Below, in pieces: positions 1-6,746 of a DNA stretch of 64,000 nt. Location of the stretch: NCBI RefSeq assembly GCF_000761545.1, contig NZ_JPMY01000045.1, forward strand, positions 1 through 64,000, written 5' to 3'. Position numbers and translations under genes: made by a program. Position 1 is the stretch's first letter. Each line of letters starts with the position of its first letter. Source of the DNA: Pseudomonas sp. ML96. GTDB taxonomy: Bacteria > Pseudomonadota > Gammaproteobacteria > Pseudomonadales > Pseudomonadaceae. The notes under the pieces are model-generated. The model did not search any database and was not told the origin of the DNA. It saw only the letters and a list, made by a program, of their open reading frames with translations.

Positions 1-244
1 GCGAAAAATCTCGCCAGGCTAGGCGTGGGACGCAGGCAATGGTCATTCCCTTGGCAAGTCCCACAACAACGCATGGCGAGATTTTCCGCGCAACCCGCAG
101 GGACGGGCCTATTTTTGTGCGGGGCGTTGTTACTCGATGGCTCATTTGGAATGCCAAACTTCGCATCTCGCGCCTAGCTCCGCGCAAAAATAGGCGCCGT
201 CGCGGTCGCGGCGAAGCGCTAACAGACCCTAAAATGTCGAACTT
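1..244. repeat. Intergenic element with two long inverted repeats
   Basis: This non-coding leader upstream of cvfB holds two imperfect inverted repeats in tandem. Arms 1-16 and 74-89 pair over 16 bp with one mismatch, and a smaller GTGGGAC/GTCCCAC pair (25-31 and 58-64) nests inside. Arms 106-121 and about 180-195 pair over about 16 bp with one mismatch around the core CTATTTTTG. A 72-codon open frame spans 39-257, but the hairpin structure explains the sequence better. I infer a structured 5' leader or a dispersed Pseudomonas intergenic repeat; which one cannot be settled from a single copy. Confidence 0.55.
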
Positions 245-262
245 TTGCTTCGGGTGATGACC

Positions 263-1096
263 ATGGCTCTGATCGGGCGCTTCAATTCTCTGCAGGTGGC
301 CAAGCTGGCCGACTTCGGCCTCTTTCTCGACGGCGGTGCCGACGGCGAGATCCTCCTGCCCAAGCGCTATATCCCCAAGGGCGAGCCCTGCGAGGTGGGC
401 GACTGGCTCAACGTGTTCATCTACCTGGACAGCGAAGACCGCCTGATCGCCACCACCGAGAAGCCCAAGCTGCAGGTCGGCGGCTTCGCCAGCCTCAAGG
501 TGGTGGACATCAACCGCATCGGCCTGTTCTTCGACTGGGGTCTGTCCAAGGACCTGCTGATGCCGCACTCCGAGGAGAAGCGCCCGCTGCAGGTCGGCGA
601 TTACTGCGTGGTGCACGCTTACCTCGACCGCAGCCGGCGCATCACCGCCACCGCGCGCCTGGATCGCTACCTGGATAAGACCCCGGCTAATTACCAGGCC
701 GGCCAGGAAGTCGATCTGTTGGTGGTGGAGCAGACCGACCTGGGCTTCAAGGCCATCATCAACGGCCAGCACTGGGGCCTGATCCACAAGAACGAGGTGT
801 TCAAGTTCCTGCGTGGTGGCTCCCAGGAGAAGGGCTACATCAAGGAGCTGCGAGCCGACGGCAAGATCAGCCTGAGTCTGCAGCCGGTCGGCCAGCAGGC
901 CCGTGACGATCTGTCCGAGCAGATCCTCACCGCACTGCGTGACGCCGGCGGCAGCCTGGCGCTGTCCGACAAGAGCTCGCCCGAGGCCATCAGCAAGGTC
1001 TTCGGCGTCAGCAAGGGCAACTTCAAGAAGGCCATCGGCGGACTGTTCAAGCAGGGCCTGATCCGCATCCTCGACGACCGTATCGAACTGGTCTGA
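263..1096 (+). CDS. cvfB: CvfB-family S1-like RNA-binding protein
   Basis: A 277-residue cytosolic protein of the CvfB/YitL family. The N-terminal two thirds consist of repeated S1-like beta-barrel units: the modules opening with IGRFNSLQVAKLADFGLFLD and with FASLKVVDINRIGLFFDWG are clearly paralogous, and a third unit carries DLGFKAIINGQHWGLIHKNEV. A winged-helix-like segment (about residues 225-277) closes the protein. Family members bind RNA and affect virulence-gene expression in Gram-positives; the role in Pseudomonas is not established. The ATG at 263 was preferred over the ATG at 257 and the TTG at 245, because MALIGR is the expected N-terminus. Confidence 0.85.
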   Translation: MALIGRFNSLQVAKLADFGLFLDGGADGEILLPKRYIPKGEPCEVGDWLNVFIYLDSEDRLIATTEKPKLQVGGFASLKVVDINRIGLFFDWGLSKDLLMPHSEEKRPLQVGDYCVVHAYLDRSRRITATARLDRYLDKTPANYQAGQEVDLLVVEQTDLGFKAIINGQHWGLIHKNEVFKFLRGGSQEKGYIKELRADGKISLSLQPVGQQARDDLSEQILTALRDAGGSLALSDKSSPEAISKVFGVSKGNFKKAIGGLFKQGLIRILDDRIELV

Positions 1097-1115
1097 GGCC
1101 GGTTTATCGCTAGAG

Positions 1116-1138
1116 GAGGCAGGCGCTACGCCTGCCTC
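1116..1138. terminator. Hairpin between convergent cvfB and cmoB
   Basis: A perfect 10-bp stem, GAGGCAGGCG paired with CGCCTGCCTC across a 3-nt loop, sits between the converging ends of cvfB and cmoB. There is no clear T-run on either side, so it may be a weak or Rho-assisted bidirectional terminator. Confidence 0.6.
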
Positions 1139-1146
1139 GGGCGTGA

Positions 1147-2118
1147 TTACGGCTTGCGCGCCAGCAGCACGGCGCGGGTTGGCGCCGGCAGGCCTTCGAT
1201 GGTGCGGCTGTGGTCGGCCGGGTCGAGGAATTCCGGCAGCGACTGGAAGCGCATCCAGTCGGTGGCGCGCTGCTCTTCCACGCTGGTGGTGGAGACATCC
1301 ACGCAGCGCACGTCGACGAAGCCGGCGCGGCGCAGCCACAGCTCCAGCGCCGGCACCGAGGGCAGGAACCAGACGTTGCGCATCTGCGCGTAGCGGTCCT
1401 CGGGCACCAGCACCTGCTGGGCGTCACCTTCGACCACCAGGGTTTCCAATACCAGTTCGCCGCCGCGCACCAGCTTGTCCTTGAGGTCGAGCAGGTGGTC
1501 GATGGGCGAGCGCCGGTGGTAGAGCACGCCCATGGAGAACACGGTGTCGAAGCCTTCCAGCTTGGCCGGCAGCTCCTCCAGGGCCAGCGGCAGGTGCCAG
1601 GCCGAGGCGTCGGGCAGGTAGTTCTTCACGGCGAGGAACTGGTTGAGGAACAGCCAGTTGGGGTCGACGCCGACCACGCTGTCGGCGCCGGCGCCGAGCA
1701 TACGCCACATGTAGTAGCCGTTGCCGCAACCGACATCGAGGATGCGCTTGCCGGCCAGGTCGAGGTGTGGGGCGACCCGCGTCCATTTCCAGTCCGAGCG
1801 CCACTCGGTGTCGACATGCACGCCGAACAGGTCGAACGGCCCCTTGCGCCAGGGGATCAGGCCCTGCAGTGCGGTCTTCAGCGTGTTTTGCGTGGCCTCG
1901 TCGCAGCTTGCTTGCAGGCGCAGCTCGCCTTTCAGATCGGCGTGGCTGACCGCGAGCTGCGGCAGCGCCTCCACGGCGGCATACCAGCGCTCTAAGTCGC
2001 CGTGGCCGGTAGCCAGCTTGGCATCGAGCTGGCCGGGCAGGCCGGCGGCCCAATCCTGCAGCGGGGTGCCGGCCAGTTGTTGTTGCAGAGCGTCGAGGTC
2101 GAGGCGGCGGAAGATCAT
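1147..2118 (-). CDS. cmoB: tRNA U34 carboxymethyltransferase CmoB
   Basis: A 323-residue protein, the usual CmoB length. CmoB transfers the carboxymethyl group of carboxy-S-adenosylmethionine to 5-hydroxyuridine at position 34 of tRNA, giving cmo5U. The class I SAM-methyltransferase glycine motif is visible as ILDVGCGNGYYMWRM near residue 125, followed by VVGVDPNWLFLNQF and the family segment FSMGVLYHRRSP. The ATG at 2118 overlaps the cmoA stop by an ATGA junction, so the two are translationally coupled. The longer open frame up to 2160 adds only residues encoded inside cmoA. Confidence 0.95.
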   Translation of the reverse strand: MIFRRLDLDALQQQLAGTPLQDWAAGLPGQLDAKLATGHGDLERWYAAVEALPQLAVSHADLKGELRLQASCDEATQNTLKTALQGLIPWRKGPFDLFGVHVDTEWRSDWKWTRVAPHLDLAGKRILDVGCGNGYYMWRMLGAGADSVVGVDPNWLFLNQFLAVKNYLPDASAWHLPLALEELPAKLEGFDTVFSMGVLYHRRSPIDHLLDLKDKLVRGGELVLETLVVEGDAQQVLVPEDRYAQMRNVWFLPSVPALELWLRRAGFVDVRCVDVSTTSVEEQRATDWMRFQSLPEFLDPADHSRTIEGLPAPTRAVLLARKP

Positions 2119-2858
2119 GGCAGGGCGATCAGCGAGGCGAAGTTGAGGCACTGGAACCACGGCACGACCTTGCTGAAGCCGGCGGCCAGCAGGCGTTCGC
2201 GGTGCTGTTCCAGGCTGTCCGGCTTCATCACGTTCTCGATGGCGCTGCGCTTCTGCGCGATTTCCAGCTCGCTGTAGCCATTGGCGCGCTTGAAGGCCAG
2301 GTGCAGCTCGCCGAGCAGGGCGTGTTCGTCGGCATTCTCGAAGCGCAGCTTTTCCGAGAGGATCAGCGCGCCGCCCGGTAACAGGGCCTGGTGGATGCGC
2401 CCGAGCAGCTCCAGGCGTTGTTCCGGGGCGATGAATTGCAGGGTGAAGTTCAGCGCCACCAGCGAGGCGGGCTGGAAGTCCAGGCTGAGGATGTCGGCCT
2501 CGATCACCTCGGCCGGCAGCAGCTCCTGGAACATGGCGTCCTGGGCGTGCAGGTATTCGGAGCAGCGCTCGACCATGGCGTGGGAGTTGTCCACGGCGAT
2601 CACCCGGCAGTCGTCGGTCTTCACGTGGCGGCGCAGGGCCTGGGTCACGGCGCCGAGCGAGCAGCCCAGGTCATACAGGGCGCTGTGCGGCTGGGCGAAC
2701 TGCGCGGCCAGCACACCGAGGTTCTCGACGATGGTCGGGTAGCCCGGTACCGAACGCTTGATCATGTCCGGGAAGACCTTGGCCACGTCCTCGTTGAAGA
2801 CGAAGTCCGGCACCTGGTCCTGGGGCTGGGCGAAGAGGCGGTCGGGCTGCTGTTTCAC
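2115..2858 (-). CDS. cmoA: Carboxy-S-adenosyl-L-methionine synthase CmoA
   Basis: CmoA converts S-adenosylmethionine and prephenate into carboxy-SAM, the donor used by CmoB in tRNA wobble uridine modification. The conserved N-terminal block NEDVAKVFPDMIKRSVPGYP and the nucleotide-binding motif LYDLGCSLGAVTQAL (about residue 60 on) are both present. I chose a GTG start at 2858, which gives 247 residues, the E. coli CmoA length. An ATG at 2888 would add ten residues and cannot be excluded. It is the first gene of a two-gene operon, overlapping cmoB by 4 nt. Confidence 0.93.
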   Translation of the reverse strand: MKQQPDRLFAQPQDQVPDFVFNEDVAKVFPDMIKRSVPGYPTIVENLGVLAAQFAQPHSALYDLGCSLGAVTQALRRHVKTDDCRVIAVDNSHAMVERCSEYLHAQDAMFQELLPAEVIEADILSLDFQPASLVALNFTLQFIAPEQRLELLGRIHQALLPGGALILSEKLRFENADEHALLGELHLAFKRANGYSELEIAQKRSAIENVMKPDSLEQHRERLLAAGFSKVVPWFQCLNFASLIALP

Positions 2859-2921
2859 GGTGATCGGTCCGGGCGGAAAGGCCGGCATTTTAGCCAAGAG
2901 CTTGCAGCAACCCAACCGCCA

Positions 2922-3491
2922 TCAGGGCAACTGATCCAGAATGAATTCGCCTCCGCCTTGCAGCGGGCCTAGTGGATTGCGCTTGACCTCGTAGCGGCGA
3001 ATGTTCGGCTCGCCGTTGCTGACCTTGTGCACCAAGACGTCGTCGACCAAAACGAACACTGCGCGGAAGGTCCAGCCCTTCAGTTCCCGTGTTTTACGGA
3101 AGTTGAGCACGTCGGCCCAGAAGCTGCCCACGCGTTGAGTGTCGGTCTTGTTGAACTCGAATGCGTAGCCGATGCAACGATCCTTGGCCTCCAGGCAGCG
3201 CAGCATGCCATCCGGCAAGTATTCAATAGGTACGTTGGGCTGGACGAACATCAGACGCAAATCAATGAACGAGAGCATCTTACCGTTGCCCTGGCTCAGC
3301 GGGTCGAAGCCCAGAGCGAACAGTTCGGAGCGGGTGGTCGTGCCCGCTTGCGCCTGGGCGTAGCGAATCTCGGTGTCAGTGTAATCGCCGAAGGGAGATG
3401 TGACTTCCGCCCGCTGGCTGGGCAGCAGGCTGGTGCAGCCAGGCAGCAAGAGCAGTGAAAGCATCAACAGTGCCCACGAGTTGCCACGCAT
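2922..3491 (-). CDS. Putative lipoprotein of unknown function
   Basis: A 189-residue protein with a lipoprotein signal: charged start, hydrophobic stretch of L and M, then the lipobox LPGC with the acylated cysteine at position 19. The mature part is mixed alpha/beta with no motif I recognise; it contains two further cysteines in CLEAKDRC, which could form a disulfide in the periplasm. The gene lies upstream of cmoA on the same strand, divergent from the diguanylate cyclase. No function is assigned. Confidence 0.75.
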   Translation of the reverse strand: MRGNSWALLMLSLLLLPGCTSLLPSQRAEVTSPFGDYTDTEIRYAQAQAGTTTRSELFALGFDPLSQGNGKMLSFIDLRLMFVQPNVPIEYLPDGMLRCLEAKDRCIGYAFEFNKTDTQRVGSFWADVLNFRKTRELKGWTFRAVFVLVDDVLVHKVSNGEPNIRRYEVKRNPLGPLQGGGEFILDQLP

Positions 3492-3661
3492 GGCAGCCTC
3501 CTTGAAAGGTCCCCACTCTCTTCATATAGACGATCTGTCGTGCGGCTGCCGTCTCATGGCTGAGACAGAAGGTCGTTGTCGGCGATGGCCGGAAAATCGT
3601 GGCTAACCTTGGCGCAGCGGTTACTCTTATTGGACGAGAAGTACAGAGGGATTGCTGGAAC

Positions 3662-5362
3662 ATGCGAACGGTGACGCGACTTCAGGCTGGCTTCCTGCTG
3701 GCGCTCTTCATGCTCAGCCTCAACCTGCTGCTGCCGTTGATGGGCGGGCGCTGGATGGACGCGACGAGCGCGCTCTACGAGCGTGATGAAGACCTGCTGG
3801 AACGCAGCGAACTGCTGCTGTCGGCGCTGGTGGATGGCGAGACCGGCCAGCGCGGCTTCGTCATCAGCGGCCGTGAAGATTTCCTTTCCCCGCTCTACCA
3901 GGGCTATGCTGAAGTCGACCAGTTGCTGCAGGAGCTGCAGATTCTCCTGGCCGATGACCCGAAGCTGCTGGGGCAGCTCGAGGCGCTACGGCCGGTGCTG
4001 GCTGAGCAGCGCACCTACTTCGACGGTGTCATCGGCCTGCGCCGCGAGCAGGGCATGCAGGCCGCCAGCGAGCTGATCAGCCAGGGCCGCGGCAAGCGGC
4101 TGATGGACAGCATCCGCTTGCAGGTCGACCACATGCAGGGTGAGCTCAAGAGCCGCATGACGGTGCTGGAGCAGCGCCGCGAGTGGCAGCAGCAGATCGT
4201 CATGGGGCTGCTGGTGCTGATTGCCATCCTCGACCTGGCGGTGATCGCCCTGTTGTTCCACTTCACCTTCCGTACGCTCAGGGAGGGCAAGAAGTCGCGG
4301 CAAGCGCTGCAGAGCCTCAGTGAGCAGCTGTCCAGTGGCATGCAGCGCTTGGAGCTGCGCAATCGCGAGATTTCCCTGCTCAGCCGTATGGCCGGGGCGC
4401 TGCACTCGATCACCCGTTTCGATGAGTGCTACAGCATCGTCGGGCGCTTCGCCGAGCAGCTGTTCCCGCAGAACACCGGCAGCCTGACCCTCTACCACCC
4501 CTCGCGCGATGTGCTCGAAGACGTCGCTCACTGGGGCAACTGGACGCAGGGTTCCGAGCTGTTCGAGCCGCATTCCTGCTGGGCCATTCGCCGCGGGCAG
4601 AGTCACCAGGTGGCCGACCCGAGCAAGGACCTGCTGTGCCCGCACCTGGAGGGCACGCCGATGGCCGCGCACAGCTATGTCTGCGTGCCGCTGATGGCCC
4701 AGGGCGAGCCTCTTGGCGTGCTGACCCTGGCCGGTGAAAATCCGGCCGATCTCGAACTGGCCGAGGCCTTTGCCGAACAGGTATCGCTGGGTGTTTCCAA
4801 CCTGTCGCTGCGTGAGAGCCTGCGCCAGCAGTCGTTGGTGGATGCCCTGACCGGCCTGCATAACCGCCGCTTCCTCGACGAGACCCTGCGCCGCGAACTG
4901 CTACGGGCCAGCCGCAAACAGTCGGCGGTGGCGGTGGTGCTGCTCGACGTCGACCACTTCAAGCGCTTCAACGACACCTTCGGCCACGAGGCCGGCGACC
5001 TGGTGCTGCGCAACCTGGCGTTGGAGATGAAACGCAACGTACGCACCAGCGACCTGGCCTGCCGCTATGGCGGCGAGGAGTTTGCCCTGGTGATGCCGGA
5101 GATCAGCCGCGAGGACGCCATCGACCGCTGCGAGGCGCTACGCGTGGCGGTCAGTCGCCTGCAGGTGCGCTATGGCGGTCAGCCGCTGGGGCCGATCAAC
5201 ATCTCGCTGGGCCTGGCCTGGTTCCCCGAGGACGGCAGCGAGATGGATCGTCTGCTGCATGCCGCCGATACCGCGCTGTACCAGGCCAAGCGCACTGGGC
5301 GTAACCGCCTGTGCATCTATAGCCGCGAGATGGATGGTGCCGAGGAGGCTCCTTCTTCCTGA
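3662..5362 (+). CDS. Membrane diguanylate cyclase (CHASE3-GAF-GGDEF)
   Basis: A 566-residue sensor predicted to make cyclic di-GMP from two GTP. Order of parts: N-terminal membrane helix (about 8-28), periplasmic CHASE3 domain with the signature DGETGQRGFVISG, second membrane helix (about 180-205, rich in L, V and I), a GAF domain (about 240-380), and a C-terminal GGDEF domain. The active-site loop is GGEEF at 470-474, competent for catalysis, and an inhibitory RxxD site (RTSD, 461-464) lies exactly five residues before it, so product inhibition is expected. The ATG at 3662 is preceded by AGAGGGA; upstream in-frame codons have no better ribosome site. The 3' end overlaps the convergent yhhN-like gene by 46 bp. 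Confidence 0.9.
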   Translation: MRTVTRLQAGFLLALFMLSLNLLLPLMGGRWMDATSALYERDEDLLERSELLLSALVDGETGQRGFVISGREDFLSPLYQGYAEVDQLLQELQILLADDPKLLGQLEALRPVLAEQRTYFDGVIGLRREQGMQAASELISQGRGKRLMDSIRLQVDHMQGELKSRMTVLEQRREWQQQIVMGLLVLIAILDLAVIALLFHFTFRTLREGKKSRQALQSLSEQLSSGMQRLELRNREISLLSRMAGALHSITRFDECYSIVGRFAEQLFPQNTGSLTLYHPSRDVLEDVAHWGNWTQGSELFEPHSCWAIRRGQSHQVADPSKDLLCPHLEGTPMAAHSYVCVPLMAQGEPLGVLTLAGENPADLELAEAFAEQVSLGVSNLSLRESLRQQSLVDALTGLHNRRFLDETLRRELLRASRKQSAVAVVLLDVDHFKRFNDTFGHEAGDLVLRNLALEMKRNVRTSDLACRYGGEEFALVMPEISREDAIDRCEALRVAVSRLQVRYGGQPLGPINISLGLAWFPEDGSEMDRLLHAADTALYQAKRTGRNRLCIYSREMDGAEEAPSS

Positions 5363-6003
5363 ACCGTGCGTGACGTCAGCACCACGGCTGAGGCGGCGAT
5401 GCCGAACTGGCCCAGCCAGTAGCTGAGGATGATGGCGTAGCGTGCGCCTTCGAACGGTGCGACGAAGCGGTTGATGCCGATCAGGCTGTCCGACAGCACG
5501 AACAGCGCCGCGCCGCCGGCGGCCAGCCAGGCGGAGCGGCTGGCAACCTGGCCGACGCGGGCCAGGGCGCGCCAGAGCATGGCGCCGATGGCCAGGCTGT
5601 ACAGCGCCACCGGTAGCAGCAGCGGGCCGAGCCCGGCACTGGCCAGGACGAAGAACATGCCACCGGCCGCCACCGCTGCGATCAGTAGGTCGAGCGGCGC
5701 CAGGCGGCGGGTGTCGCCCAGGTAGGCGACGAGATAGGCGAGGTGGGCGAGCAGGAAGGCGCCCAGACCGAAGACGAACAGGTCGGCCGGCCATTCCAGC
5801 AGCATGTCGCCCAATAGAGAGAAGGCCAGGCCTATGCCGATCCAGCGCCGATAGGCACCTGCTGGTGCCTGGCGCAGCCAGATCAGCAGGCAGATCACCG
5901 GCAGCGGCTTACTCAGCAGGCGCAGCCAGGGCAGTTCGAGTTGGTGGCCGAGCAGGAACAGCACGACGCCGACGAGGGCGATGAGTAGAAGCAATGGGCG
6001 CAT
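5317..6003 (-). CDS. YhhN-family membrane protein (lysoplasmalogenase-like)
   Basis: A 228-residue protein made almost entirely of hydrophobic helices (about eight), matching the YhhN/TMEM86 family. Family members in bacteria and animals hydrolyse the vinyl-ether bond of lysoplasmalogens; whether this one does is inference. Family-typical segments include FSLLGDMLLEWP and FLLAHLAYLVAYLGD, whose acidic residues are conserved candidates for catalysis. The C-terminal 15 residues are encoded opposite the end of the diguanylate cyclase gene. Confidence 0.85.
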   Translation of the reverse strand: MRPLLLLIALVGVVLFLLGHQLELPWLRLLSKPLPVICLLIWLRQAPAGAYRRWIGIGLAFSLLGDMLLEWPADLFVFGLGAFLLAHLAYLVAYLGDTRRLAPLDLLIAAVAAGGMFFVLASAGLGPLLLPVALYSLAIGAMLWRALARVGQVASRSAWLAAGGAALFVLSDSLIGINRFVAPFEGARYAIILSYWLGQFGIAASAVVLTSRTVQEEGASSAPSISRL

Positions 6004-6099
6004 GGCGAAGCTCTCTTGTTGTTTGCGCCCATTATTGCCATCGCAGCGGCCGAGGCCAGTGCGACGTATGACAGCCGGGGAGGCTTATCGCGTCAGAGA

Positions 6100-6291
6100 T
6101 TAGAGCCAGATCTCATCCTGGTGGCCGCCTGCTTTGATCCTCTGAAGCAGTTTCTCGGCTTCTTCGAAATTGCGGCAGGCAAGCAGGAAGCGATTTTTCC
6201 CGGTCTTGCGATTCCAGATCGCCGGGCTGCCGGCTTTGGTTGTGATGATCTCGAACTCGCCCAGGTTCTTGGGAAGGCGTACCCGAGCCAT
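6100..6291 (-). CDS. Small conserved-looking protein, 63 residues
   Basis: A short basic protein beginning MARVRLPKNLGEFEIITTKA and ending in an amphipathic helix rich in E, K and L (NFEEAEKLLQRI). It starts only 4 nt after the stop of the chagasin-like inhibitor gene on the same strand, which argues for translation from one mRNA. No signal peptide or known motif is visible. Function unknown. Confidence 0.6.
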   Translation of the reverse strand: MARVRLPKNLGEFEIITTKAGSPAIWNRKTGKNRFLLACRNFEEAEKLLQRIKAGGHQDEIWL

Positions 6292-6295
6292 CTTG

Positions 6296-6697
6296 TCAGC
6301 GCACGCTGATCTTGCAGTCGATGGTCTTGGCCGGTGCCACTTCTACTTCCCAGGGGCGGCGGTACTGCATCAGCAGGCGGCCTTCACCTGTCTGGTAGGC
6401 CTGGTAGCGCCAGCTGGACTGGCCGCCGGCGCCGACCAGGCCGGCGTCTTCCGGCGTCACGTAGACCTCGGGGCCCAGGCTGCGCAGCACGCCGGGGGCG
6501 GCGTCGGCCACTACCCAGCGGAAGCCGGTGGTGGGGTTGCTCGGCAGCGTCACGGTCAGGGTCTGGCCGGCGTGCAGCTGCATCGGGCACTTGCCCAGCT
6601 GCTTCTCCTCCACGCTGACGCTGGGCTTGGGCTGCGAGCTGCAGGCGGCCAGCAGGGCGAGGCCGCAGGGCAGCAGCAGGCGGTGGGCACGATTCAT
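6296..6697 (-). CDS. icp: Chagasin-family (I42) cysteine-peptidase inhibitor, lipoprotein
   Basis: A 133-residue protein with a lipobox (LLAAC, cysteine 19) and an inhibitor I42 domain. Two of the three loops that chagasins push into papain-like active sites are clear: NPTTGFRW at 54-61 and RPWE near residue 115; the third, glycine-rich loop is GAGGQSSW. It would inhibit C1-type cysteine peptidases from the cell envelope. The start at 6697 is preceded by GGAG; the upstream frame lacks a site. It lies directly downstream of the AsrA-type protease gene on the same strand, an arrangement I recall from P. aeruginosa PA0778-PA0779. Confidence 0.88.
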   Translation of the reverse strand: MNRAHRLLLPCGLALLAACSSQPKPSVSVEEKQLGKCPMQLHAGQTLTVTLPSNPTTGFRWVVADAAPGVLRSLGPEVYVTPEDAGLVGAGGQSSWRYQAYQTGEGRLLMQYRRPWEVEVAPAKTIDCKISVR

Positions 6698-6746
6698 GGC
6701 GGACTCCTGTCGATCGAAAACCTGCACAGCATAGCGGGCGGCCGGA

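Noticed and set aside
39..257. 72-codon frame upstream of cvfB
   Set aside because: It runs through both inverted repeats, has no ribosome site and no recognisable domain; the repeat structure is the simpler explanation.
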